Assembly: GCF_024748695.1 (NCBI RefSeq)
Contig: NZ_CP087176.1
Span: 613,501 to 677,500 of the forward strand
From: Pseudomonas sp. B21-040
GTDB lineage: Bacteria > Pseudomonadota > Gammaproteobacteria > Pseudomonadales > Pseudomonadaceae
Direction of reading: 5' to 3'
DNA length: 64,000 bases
Under the pieces are notes generated by a model, which saw only the letters and a program-made list of their open reading frames with translations, was not told the DNA's origin and made no database searches. Positions 8,621 through 16,579 of the stretch are shown one piece after another (within the stretch, counting starts at the first letter, position 1; each line of letters starts with the position of its first letter). The position numbers and the translations under genes are program-made.

Positions 8621-9496
8621 CTATGCGCGGCCCAAAACGGTGGTCCAACGCTCCGAAACAATCACCCCGCCCAGCGTCAACACCCCGCCCACCAAGTGAT
8701 ACAGCGCCAACTGTTCATGCAGCACCACCGCCGCAATCAGTGCGGTAATCAACGGCAAAAGATTGAAAAACAGCGTGGTCCGGCTCGGCCCCAGGCGCAC
8801 CACCGCTTGCATCCACGCCAGCGGTGCAACCATCGAGGCCAGCAGGCAGGCATACAACACCAGCGGAATGTTCTGCAGCGTCGGGCCGATCTTCGGTGAG
8901 GCGAGGAACATCGGAAACAGCACCAGCACCGCGACCAGTACCTGCAAATACAGCAACACCAATGGTGGCAGCCGCAACTGCCATTTTTTCAACAAGGTGC
9001 TGTAGATCGCGTAGGCCAACGTGGCGATCAGCATCATCGCATCGCCCAGGTTCATCCCATGCTCCAGCAGCGCGCCAAGGCTGCCGGACGAGACCACCAC
9101 CGCCACCCCGGCAAACGACAGCACCGCACCGGCCAGGGCCCCCAGGGTCAGGCGCTGGCCGAGGCTGATTATCGCCATGGCCAAGGACATCAATGGCATC
9201 AGCGACAGAATGATGCCCATGTTGGTGGCCGAGGTCAGGGAGGCGGCGAAGTAGGCGAGGCTCTGATAGACCGCCATGCCCAGCACGCCGAGGACGAAAA
9301 TCTTGCCCAGGTTCGGGCGGATCTGCGGCCAATGTGAGATCACCGGTTTGAGCATGAATGGCGTGAACAGGATGGCGGCCAGCAGCCAGCGGTAGAAACC
9401 GATCTCGGCGGGGAAGATCGCCCCGGCTGACATTTTGGTGATCACAGTGTTGCCAGCCCAAATGAAAATGGCCAGCAGGGGATAAGCGTATTGCAT
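8621..9496 (-). CDS. EamA/DMT-family inner-membrane exporter
   Basis: A 291-residue protein with about ten hydrophobic segments forming the duplicated five-helix EamA unit. The AIFIWAGNTVITKMSAGAI opening of the first unit and the PLAWMQAVVRLGPSRTTLFF block of the second are typical. Members export metabolites such as amino acids or purines; the substrate here is unknown. It is transcribed divergently from an AraC-type regulator across a 96-nt gap with a perfect inverted repeat, so regulation by that AraC protein is inferred. Confidence 0.88.
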   Translation of the reverse strand: MQYAYPLLAIFIWAGNTVITKMSAGAIFPAEIGFYRWLLAAILFTPFMLKPVISHWPQIRPNLGKIFVLGVLGMAVYQSLAYFAASLTSATNMGIILSLMPLMSLAMAIISLGQRLTLGALAGAVLSFAGVAVVVSSGSLGALLEHGMNLGDAMMLIATLAYAIYSTLLKKWQLRLPPLVLLYLQVLVAVLVLFPMFLASPKIGPTLQNIPLVLYACLLASMVAPLAWMQAVVRLGPSRTTLFFNLLPLITALIAAVVLHEQLALYHLVGGVLTLGGVIVSERWTTVLGRA

Positions 9497-9535
9497 CAGG
9501 AAAAACCAGAACGTTAATGAAGCGCAATTATCCTC

Positions 9536-9569
9536 TGTCTGGATGCAAGCCTATACTTCGATCCAGACA
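9536..9569. promoter_or_regulatory. Putative operator shared by EamA and AraC genes
   Basis: TGTCTGGAT (9536-9544) and ATCCAGACA (9561-9569) form a perfect 9-bp inverted repeat with a 16-nt spacer, about two helical turns centre to centre. It sits midway between the two divergent start codons and is a good candidate binding site for the AraC regulator. Confidence 0.6.
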
Positions 9570-9592
9570 ACACACGGCGGATTCCGGACAGC

Positions 9593-10381
9593 ATGAGCAG
9601 TAAACACATCGACCTGCTGGCATTCAGCGAACTGCCGGCCCCGGTCTATTTTCGCTACGCCGATTTCAACACCCATGAATACGCCTCGGCCCACCGTCAT
9701 CCGTGGGGCACGCTGGAGTATTCGGCCAACGGTGTCTTGCACATGGAAATCGGCAGCAGCCGTTTCATGTCGCCGCCGCAATACGCGGTGTGGGTGCCGC
9801 CGCACACCGAGCACAGTTTCTACAGCAACCAGCCGATCAACTATCGTGCGGTCTGTCTCGCGCCGTCGCTGTGCCAGGATTTGCCTGCGCAGGCCTGCAC
9901 CCTGGCCATCAGCGACATTCTTAAAGCCATCCTCAAGGACTTCGCCGCGCGCGATGTGAAGATCCCCGAACAAGAGGCAGACAAGCGCCTGGCCCAAGTG
10001 CTGGTGGATCAACTGCAACAGGCGCCGGTGCAAGAGTGTTACTTGCCCTACGCCAGCAGCCCGGGCTTGCTTGGAATACTGGACGCCTTGCAAGCCGCGC
10101 CTGGGGATAACCGGCCACTGGCCCACTGGGCGGAACAAATCCATGTCAGCGAGCGCACGCTGGCGCGCCAGTGTGTCCGCGAGCTGGGGATGAGCTTTGG
10201 GGAGTGGCGGCAGCGCTTGCGGTTTCTGGCCGCGATCGAAGCGCTGGACAGTCACCGCAGCGTTCAGGACATCGCCTTCGACATGGGGTACAGCACCGGC
10301 TCGGCTTTTATCGCGATGTTTCAACGCCAGGCCGGGTGTACGCCGGAGCAATACCGGCGCAGTCACCTCGAGAGTCGGTGA
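9593..10381 (+). CDS. AraC-family transcriptional regulator
   Basis: 262 residues. The N-terminal half contains a cupin-like sensing region (HRHPWGTLEYSANGVLHMEI, then a PPQYAVWVPPHTEHSFY strand). The C-terminal ~100 residues carry the double helix-turn-helix of the AraC family, with ISERTLARQC-like first (VSERTLARQCVRELG) and SVQDIAFDMGYSTGSAFIAMF second helices. It faces the EamA exporter gene and probably controls it. The ligand is not predictable. Confidence 0.92.
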   Translation: MSSKHIDLLAFSELPAPVYFRYADFNTHEYASAHRHPWGTLEYSANGVLHMEIGSSRFMSPPQYAVWVPPHTEHSFYSNQPINYRAVCLAPSLCQDLPAQACTLAISDILKAILKDFAARDVKIPEQEADKRLAQVLVDQLQQAPVQECYLPYASSPGLLGILDALQAAPGDNRPLAHWAEQIHVSERTLARQCVRELGMSFGEWRQRLRFLAAIEALDSHRSVQDIAFDMGYSTGSAFIAMFQRQAGCTPEQYRRSHLESR

Positions 10382-10453
10382 AGGTGTAACAGGCATTGTC
10401 TACACTGCAAAACATGGCCGTGCCCATCGGTACGGCAACAAGGAGAAAACTCC

Positions 10454-10906
10454 ATGACAATGTTGCGTGTCCCTTTTTTGATGATCGGTTTGCTGCTCTG
10501 CTCCCAAGGCTTCGCTGCCACTGCGCAGCAGGACAAAATGACCACCTGCAATGCCGACGCTACGGCCAAAAGCCTCAAGGGCGATGAACGCAATGCATTC
10601 ATGAGCACCTGCCTGTCGGCTAAGCCGGCGACCGATGCGGTCGATGTGACCAAACCCAAGACCCCTCAGCAAGAGAAGATGACCCGTTGCAATGCTGACG
10701 CTACGACCAAAAGCCTCAAGGGCGATGAACGCAAAGCATTTATGAGCAATTGCCTGAAAGCTGAACCGGCCGCCCCGGCCGCCGAAGCCGCCAAACCGAT
10801 GACCTCCCAGCAAGAGAAGATGAAAACCTGCAATGAAACAGCCACCACTCAGGCTATGAAGGGTGATGCGCGTAAAGTGTTTATGAGCAATTGCCTGAAG
10901 AAATAA
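10454..10906 (+). CDS. Periplasmic PsiF-repeat protein
   Basis: 150 residues with a signal peptide (cleavage near FAATA, residues 20-24). Three copies of the PsiF repeat follow, each with the pattern QxxKMxxCNxxAxxxxxKGDxRxxFMSxCL. Each repeat holds one cysteine pair, so three disulfides are possible. An AAGGAG site precedes the start. PsiF was named as phosphate-starvation inducible in E. coli, but its molecular role is unknown, and I saw no clear Pho box here. The repeats are joined by Ala/Pro-rich linkers. Confidence 0.88.
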   Translation: MTMLRVPFLMIGLLLCSQGFAATAQQDKMTTCNADATAKSLKGDERNAFMSTCLSAKPATDAVDVTKPKTPQQEKMTRCNADATTKSLKGDERKAFMSNCLKAEPAAPAAEAAKPMTSQQEKMKTCNETATTQAMKGDARKVFMSNCLKK

Positions 10907-11044
10907 CAAGCAATGAACCGGGTAGGGGCTCAGCAAAAAAAATGGCCGGTGCCCCCACTAAGGTCGACCTACACAATCCCTAGTGCTGACATCGGAACGC
11001 TGGCAGACTGCCAATCCTTTTTACGTCGTTCGTTTTGAGGCTGT

Positions 11045-12055
11045 ATGCCAACGTTTTCTCAACGCCACTTGCTGTTCACCAGTTGGATCATCATTTTTGG
11101 TGGTTTGCTGTTGGTGCTCCCTCTGCGACTGCTGCCGAGCCTGTTGGCCGGTTTGTTGGTGTTCGAGCTGGTCAACATGCTCACGCCACAATTGCAGCGT
11201 CTGATCGAAGGACGGCGTGCGCGCTGGTTGGCGGTCGCACTGTTGGGCACTTTGGTGGTCAGCGTGTTGACTCTGATTTTTGCCGGTGCTTTCAGTTTTC
11301 TGCTGCACGAAGCGGAAAACCCCGGGGCTTCCCTCGACAAGTTCATGGGCGTGGTTGATCGGGCGCGAGGGCAATTGCCGCCGTTCATCGACGCCTATTT
11401 GCCCGCCAGTGCCGCCGAGTTTCGTGTGGCGATCGGCGAGTGGGTGAGTAAACACCTGAGTGATCTGCAACTGGTGGGCAAGGACGCGGCGCACATGTTC
11501 GTGACGCTGCTGATCGGCATGGTGCTGGGGGCGATCATCGCCTTGCAACGCATCCCCGACCTGACCAAGCGCAAACCGCTTGCCGCCGCACTGTTCGACC
11601 GGTTGCACCTGCTGGTCCAGGCCTTTCGCAACATCGTGTTCGCACAGATCAAGATTTCCCTGCTCAACACCTTCTTCACCGGGATATTCCTGGCGGTGGT
11701 GCTGCCGATGTTCGGGATCAAGTTGCCGCTGACCAAAACCCTGATCGTGCTGACCTTTCTGCTCGGCCTGTTGCCGGTGATCGGCAACCTGATGTCGAAC
11801 ACCCTGATCACGATTGTCGGTTTGTCACTGTCGATCTGGGTCGCCTTGGCAGCGCTGGGTTATCTGATTTTTATCCACAAGCTCGAATACTTCCTCAACG
11901 CGCGCATTGTCGGCGGGCAGATCAGTGCCAAGTCGTGGGAGTTGCTGCTGGCGATGCTGGTGTTCGAAGCCGCGTTCGGCCTGCCGGGGGTAGTGGCGGG
12001 GCCGATTTACTACGCGTATTTGAAGAGTGAGTTGAAGCAGATCGGGATGGTTTAA
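11045..12055 (+). CDS. AI-2E family (PerM-like) membrane permease
   Basis: 336 residues with about eight hydrophobic segments. The signature stretch is near the middle and end (FGIKLPLTKTLIVLTFLLG, LPVIGNLMSNTLI, and the final VLVFEAAFGLPGVVAGPIYY). Despite the family name, most members are sodium or proton antiporters or unassigned permeases rather than AI-2 exporters. The start is preceded by GAGG. The gene is isolated and followed by a compound REP element; substrate unknown. Confidence 0.87.
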   Translation: MPTFSQRHLLFTSWIIIFGGLLLVLPLRLLPSLLAGLLVFELVNMLTPQLQRLIEGRRARWLAVALLGTLVVSVLTLIFAGAFSFLLHEAENPGASLDKFMGVVDRARGQLPPFIDAYLPASAAEFRVAIGEWVSKHLSDLQLVGKDAAHMFVTLLIGMVLGAIIALQRIPDLTKRKPLAAALFDRLHLLVQAFRNIVFAQIKISLLNTFFTGIFLAVVLPMFGIKLPLTKTLIVLTFLLGLLPVIGNLMSNTLITIVGLSLSIWVALAALGYLIFIHKLEYFLNARIVGGQISAKSWELLLAMLVFEAAFGLPGVVAGPIYYAYLKSELKQIGMV

Positions 12056-12069
12056 CTACCACCCGATCA

Positions 12070-12179
12070 TTCCCACGCTCTGCGTGGGAATGCATCCCGT
12101 GACGCTCCGCGTCACAGCTTCAACAGCGGACGCAGAGCGTCCATGGCGGCATTCCCACGCAGAGCGTGGGAACGATCAT
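12070..12179. repeat. Compound REP element
   Basis: Hairpins TCCCACGCTCTGCGTGGGA, GTGACGCTCCGCGTCAC and GGACGCAGAGCGTCC, closed by TTCCCACGCAGAGCGTGGGAA, lie in succession. A nearly identical compound element occurs at 28011-28117, showing that the whole block is mobile or repetitive in this genome. Confidence 0.85.
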
Positions 12180-12213
12180 CGGGAGCTTGCTCCCTCGCCA
12201 CAGGGTTTTCGGA

Positions 12214-13497
12214 TCAGTCCATCATGCCGTAACGCTTGGACGCTTCAATCGCCAAACCGCTGCCAATGCTGCCGAAAATGTTCCCTTCGACATGCCGCGC
12301 ATTGGGCAACATCGCCGAAACGCTGTTACGCAGCGCCGGAATCCCGCTCGAACCGCCGGTGAAGAACACCGTATCCACCTGATCGACTCGCACATCGGCG
12401 TCGTTGAGCATCTGGCTCACGCTGGTGCGCACGCGCTCCAGCAGTGCTTCGATGGCGGATTCAAACAGCGCGCGGCTCAATTCCACACTCAGCCCCGGCT
12501 CGATACGGTCCAGCGGCACGTGACGGCTGTCGGCGTGGGTCAGCTGGATCTTGGTTTCTTCCACTTCCATGGCCAGCCAGTGCCCGGCGCGCTGGTCGAT
12601 CAGCTTGAACAGGCGATCGATGCCGCCGGTGTCTTCGATGTCGTAACGCATGCTGCCCAAGGCCAGGGTCGACTTTTGCGAGTACACCGAGTTGATGGTG
12701 TGCCAGGTCGCCAGGTTCATGTGGTGACTGGTCGGCATATAGGCGCCACTCTTCATGCGGCTGCCGTAGCCGAACAGTGGCATCAGGCCTTGCAGGCTCA
12801 ACTGCTTGTCGAAATCGGTACCGCCGATGTGCACGCCGCCGGTGGCGAGGATGTCGTCGTGACGGTTGTCGTGGTTGCGGCGCTCAGGCGACAGGCGCAC
12901 CAGCGAGAAGTCAGACGTACCACCGCCGATGTCGACGATCAGTACCAGCTCTTCTTTTTCGATGGTCGACTCATAGTCGAATGCCGCTGCAATCGGTTCG
13001 TACTGGAACGAGACATCCTTGAAGCCAATGGCGCGAGCCACGTCGACCAAGGTGTTTTCCGCTTCCTGGTCGGCCAGTTCATCGTCATCGACGAAAAACA
13101 CCGGACGGCCCAGCACGACTTCGTCGAATTCCCGACCGGCGGTGGTTTCAGCACGCTTCTTCAACTGCCCGATAAACAGCCCGAGCAGGTCCTTGAACGG
13201 CATCGCCGTGCCCAGGACGCTGGTGTCGTGCTTGATCAGCTTGGAACCCAGCAGGCTCTTGAGCGAGCGCATCAGCCGGCCTTCGTAGCCTTCCAGGTAC
13301 TCGTGCAGCGCCAGCCGGCCGTACACCGGGCGGCGTTCTTCCATATTGAAGAAGACCACCGAGGGCAGGGTAATCTTGTCGTCCTCCAGCGCGATCAGCG
13401 TTTCCATGCCGGGGCGCAGCCAGCCGACGGTGGAGTTGGACGTGCCGAAGTCGATACCGCAGGCACGGGCTGGAGATGCGTTTTTCATGTCTTTCAA
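12214..13497 (-). CDS. yegD: Hsp70-family chaperone, YegD type
   Basis: The 427-residue protein corresponds to the actin-like ATPase part of Hsp70 without a full substrate-binding domain, as in YegD. The phosphate-1 loop GIDFGTSNSTVGW begins at residue 14. The phosphate-2 loop VDIGGGTSDFSLV and the adenosine motif FFTGGSSGIPALR are present. Client proteins and partners are unknown. The gene is divergent from cbpA across about 290 nt, which places two co-chaperone-type systems side by side, although no functional link is proven. Confidence 0.88.
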   Translation of the reverse strand: MKDMKNASPARACGIDFGTSNSTVGWLRPGMETLIALEDDKITLPSVVFFNMEERRPVYGRLALHEYLEGYEGRLMRSLKSLLGSKLIKHDTSVLGTAMPFKDLLGLFIGQLKKRAETTAGREFDEVVLGRPVFFVDDDELADQEAENTLVDVARAIGFKDVSFQYEPIAAAFDYESTIEKEELVLIVDIGGGTSDFSLVRLSPERRNHDNRHDDILATGGVHIGGTDFDKQLSLQGLMPLFGYGSRMKSGAYMPTSHHMNLATWHTINSVYSQKSTLALGSMRYDIEDTGGIDRLFKLIDQRAGHWLAMEVEETKIQLTHADSRHVPLDRIEPGLSVELSRALFESAIEALLERVRTSVSQMLNDADVRVDQVDTVFFTGGSSGIPALRNSVSAMLPNARHVEGNIFGSIGSGLAIEASKRYGMMD

Positions 13498-13785
13498 GTT
13501 CCGGTTAAAAAACGGCCGCGCAGTGTATGTCAGGAAGGCGAATATTCGAAGGCCGACTATCTGCTAAATCTCGCTCGCCTGTGTCTTGAAAGACGCCCCA
13601 TCACCCCCAAACTACCCTGCATCAACCGGACAGCCGCGGGGCCGTCGCAAGAAGCCCCGCCCGCTGCCGATAAACTTCTGATGCGACGCCCGGTCACAAC
13701 CTTGAGATCGGTCAACCTCAATGCTGCGAACAAGCGCATGCTGTGGCGGGTGGCGCGACTTTGATAACGGATGGTGATTCCCGCG

Positions 13786-14733
13786 ATGGACTTCAAAGAC
13801 TATTACAAGATTCTCGGTGTGGAGCCGACGGCTGACGATAAGGCAATCAAGGCCGCCTATCGCAAGCTGGCGCGCAAATACCACCCTGATGTCAGCAAGG
13901 AAAAGGACGCCGAGTCCAAGTTCAAGGACGCCTCGGAAGCCTATGAAGCACTGAAAAGCGCCGACAAACGCGCCGAATATGACGACTTGCGCAAGTACGG
14001 CCAGCACGGCCAGCCGTTCCAGGGCCCGCCAGGGTGGCAAGGGCGTGGCGCAGGCGGTTTCGGTGGTGGTCAGGACTCGGGCGATTTTTCGGACTTTTTC
14101 AGTTCGATCTTCGGCAACCGTGGCCCTGGTTTTGGTGGTGGACAGTCGCGTCGCAGTACCGGACGTCGAGGGCAAGACGTGGAAATGGAACTCGGGGTAT
14201 TTCTGGAAGAAACCCTCTCGAACGAATCGAAGAAGGTCACCTTCCAGGTGCCGCAGTACAACGCTGCCGGCCAGCACGTCAGCAATACCAGCAAAAGCCT
14301 GAACGTGAAGATCCCCGCCGGCGTGACCGACGGCGAGCGCATCCGCCTCAAGGGCCAAGGGGCGCCGGGCGTAGGTGGCGGTGCCAATGGCGACCTGTAC
14401 CTGACCATCCGCTTTGCGCCGCACCCTAAATTCGATGTCGAAGGCGAGAACCTGATCATCACCTTGCCACTGGCACCGTGGGAGTTGGCGCTGGGCGCCG
14501 AAGTCGCCGTACCGACCTTGACCGGCAAGATCAACCTCAAGGTGCCGGCAGGCAGCCAGAACGGCCAGCGCATGCGCGCCAAGGGCCATGGTTTGCTAAA
14601 CAAGGCCGGTGAGCGCGGTTATCTGTTTGTTCAACTGAAGGCGGTCATGCCGAAGAAATCGGACGATGACGTCAAGGCTCTGTGGCAGGAACTGGCAAAA
14701 AAAGCGGCATTTGATCCCAGAGAACATTTTTGA
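13786..14733 (+). CDS. cbpA: DnaJ-class co-chaperone / curved-DNA-binding protein CbpA
   Basis: 315 residues. The start at 13786 gives [12 protein letters not shown], the usual CbpA N-terminus; an in-frame codon 15 nt upstream is less likely. The J domain has its HPD at residues 33-35. It is followed by a Gly/Phe-rich linker and two C-terminal beta domains, with no cysteine-rich zinc region, which separates CbpA from DnaJ. CbpA stimulates DnaK and binds curved DNA in the nucleoid. Its inhibitor gene cbpM lies 27 nt downstream. Confidence 0.95.
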   Translation: MDFKDYYKILGVEPTADDKAIKAAYRKLARKYHPDVSKEKDAESKFKDASEAYEALKSADKRAEYDDLRKYGQHGQPFQGPPGWQGRGAGGFGGGQDSGDFSDFFSSIFGNRGPGFGGGQSRRSTGRRGQDVEMELGVFLEETLSNESKKVTFQVPQYNAAGQHVSNTSKSLNVKIPAGVTDGERIRLKGQGAPGVGGGANGDLYLTIRFAPHPKFDVEGENLIITLPLAPWELALGAEVAVPTLTGKINLKVPAGSQNGQRMRAKGHGLLNKAGERGYLFVQLKAVMPKKSDDDVKALWQELAKKAAFDPREHF

Positions 14734-14760
14734 TCGCTTGGCACCAAGGAGTTACTGACG

Positions 14761-15066
14761 ATGAGCAGTCCCCTGATCGTTCAACTGGACCTGGCAGAAT
14801 TCTGTGAGGCGACCGACCTGTCGGACGTCTACGTGATCGAAATCGTCGAACACGGCATCCTCGAACCTCAGGGCCAGCAGCCCAAGGATTGGCGTTTCAA
14901 CGATTACGAACTGGCCCTGGCCAAGCGCGCCGCCAAGCTGCGGCGCGACCTGGAACTGGAATGGGAAGGCGTCGCTTTGGCGCTGGACCTGCTGGAAGAA
15001 GTCCAGCAACTGCGGGCCGAGAATCGCATGCTCAAGCAGCGGTTGGGACGGTTGGTGGTCGAGTAG
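14761..15066 (+). CDS. cbpM: Chaperone modulator CbpM
   Basis: 101 residues with a MerR-like N-terminal fold (LAEFCEATDLSDVYVIEIVEHGIL) and a C-terminal coiled-coil helix (ALDLLEEVQQLRAENRMLKQRL). CbpM binds the CbpA J domain and blocks both its DNA-binding and its DnaK co-chaperone activity. AAGGAG precedes the start, and the gene is in an operon with cbpA, the canonical arrangement. Confidence 0.93.
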   Translation: MSSPLIVQLDLAEFCEATDLSDVYVIEIVEHGILEPQGQQPKDWRFNDYELALAKRAAKLRRDLELEWEGVALALDLLEEVQQLRAENRMLKQRLGRLVVE

Positions 15067-15100
15067 TTTTCTGAGGTTTTTGTGTTGCCTGGCAAGGCCT

Positions 15101-15185
15101 CTTCGCGAGCAAGCCCGCTCCCACATTCGACTGCATTCCAACTGGAAGAACTCGGTCGAATGTGGGAGCGGGCTTGCTCGCGAAG
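15101..15185. repeat. REP pair with perfect 30-bp arms
   Basis: Arms at 15101-15130 and 15156-15185 are exact inverse copies (core TTCGCGAGCAAGCCCGCTCC), with a 25-nt centre. The element sits between the convergent cbpM and histidine-kinase genes. Confidence 0.9.
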
Positions 15186-15207
15186 AACGATAACGCGGTT
15201 TCCAGAT

Positions 15208-16335
15208 CTACCGCCTACGAGGCAACATCACCGTAAACAGCGTCCCATCCGTCTCATTCGAGCTGACCTCGATCATCCCGCCGTGCGCGTCAACTACCTC
15301 CTTGACGATAAACAAACCCAATCCCAGGCTGGTCGACGGCTGGCCGAGTTCTTCATCGGCGCTGCGCACCAGTGGATCGAAGATTGTGCCGATCGCCTCT
15401 TCGGGAATAGGCACGCCAAAGTTATGCACCGTCAGGCGAACCGCATCGGGCTCGCCACTGAGGACGACGGTCACATCCCGTTTATTCGCCCCGTGCTGCA
15501 ACGCATTGCCAATCAGGTTCTGTAATAGCTGATCAAGCCTTGCGCCATCCCAAACGCCTTGCGTATCGCCCTCGACCCTTAAGGTCGGATCACATTCAGG
15601 GTTCCCGACGCACGCCTGAGTGATGGCTTCCTGCACGGCATCGGCCAGGTTCATCGGCTTGGGTTCAATCGGCAGGCTTTTACCCAGGCGACTTCGAACC
15701 AGTTCCAGTAAATCGCTGACCATCACCGCCATGTGCCGTGCACCGCGCTTGATATTGATCGCGCAGGCCAATGCGTCGCCCTCCAGCCTGGTTTTGCGCA
15801 GCAGTAACTCGGTGGACATGGTCACGGCTTGCAAGGGGGCGCGCAGGTCATGGCCGAGTATCGCCAGAAAAAGATCGCGCGAGTGATTGACCTGTTCGGC
15901 ATAGGCTGCAGTCGACTCGGCAAGCGCTTCGTCGATGGCTTCATTGAAGCGGATCATGTCCTGGAAGTAGGCCAGGTCCGGCGAATCCAGGCTGTTGACC
16001 CACAACCGAATCACACAGGCGCGCAAATGGCGAAACTCACTGGTCATCTGCACCAGATCAAACCCTACGGTATGGCGCAGCTCGCCATGGCTGGCGCCGG
16101 CCTCATCGAGACTCGGGGTTTTTTCCGCGCCTTCACCCTTCGCCTTCGCGACCTGTTCGGTGGCGGTTTGCGTCGTGGTCATGTCCCGAGCGGCCGCCAG
16201 CAGAATCGCTTTGGCGTGATCGCGCAGGGTGATGCTGTCCATGTGGTCGGCAGCCGGGGTAATCGTGCTGGCGAACTGCTCCCATTCATCGACGATGCGG
16301 TCCACGTTTTGCCTGATGAATTCGGGGAGGCGCAT
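15208..16335 (-). CDS. Soluble sensor histidine kinase with RsbRD-like N-terminus
   Basis: 375 residues with no membrane helix. The N-terminal ~150 residues resemble the RsbRD N-terminal sensor fold (IRQNVDRIVDEWEQFA opening). A HisKA domain follows with the H-box GHDLRAPL (His162). The ATPase domain has N-box NLIGNALQHG (residues 273-282), an F-box near IFDPLV (319-323) and the G-box LGLGLF (337-342). No response regulator or receiver domain is adjacent, so it is an orphan kinase. The start at 16335 was preferred over 16395 because an AGGA site precedes it and homology begins there. Confidence 0.88.
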   Translation of the reverse strand: MRLPEFIRQNVDRIVDEWEQFASTITPAADHMDSITLRDHAKAILLAAARDMTTTQTATEQVAKAKGEGAEKTPSLDEAGASHGELRHTVGFDLVQMTSEFRHLRACVIRLWVNSLDSPDLAYFQDMIRFNEAIDEALAESTAAYAEQVNHSRDLFLAILGHDLRAPLQAVTMSTELLLRKTRLEGDALACAINIKRGARHMAVMVSDLLELVRSRLGKSLPIEPKPMNLADAVQEAITQACVGNPECDPTLRVEGDTQGVWDGARLDQLLQNLIGNALQHGANKRDVTVVLSGEPDAVRLTVHNFGVPIPEEAIGTIFDPLVRSADEELGQPSTSLGLGLFIVKEVVDAHGGMIEVSSNETDGTLFTVMLPRRR

Positions 16336-16395
16336 GTCCAGTGTCCTGCCAGGAATGTCAGGGGATCTTAGCCTCTTTAGCGGTGGGGTAAACAC

Positions 16396-16579
16396 TACCG
16401 CCGGGAATCCGGATCAGGTGTTGCGTGGGGGCGGGTGGTATTTAATTATTTTTCAGGTTCTTAAGTTGAATGCTGTTTGCGGTTTTATTGCGATTTTTCA
16501 GCAGTTTTACTGAGTTTTTGTTTTAGCCGGGGGTGAATAAGCTGAGGGTCCAAATAAGTCGTACATAAGGATATGTACC
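16396..16579. other. AT-rich divergent promoter region of the NEL effector gene
   Basis: The 184 nt between the histidine kinase and the LRR/NEL gene are clearly more AT-rich than their surroundings (for example 16440-16530). They must hold the effector promoter. An AAGGA site at 16567-16571 is 8 nt upstream of a TTG start. No known effector-regulon box was recognised. Confidence 0.5.

Noticed and set aside
12166..13764. 532-codon plus-strand frame opposite yegD
   Set aside because: Antisense shadow of an Hsp70 gene whose ATP-binding motifs are intact.
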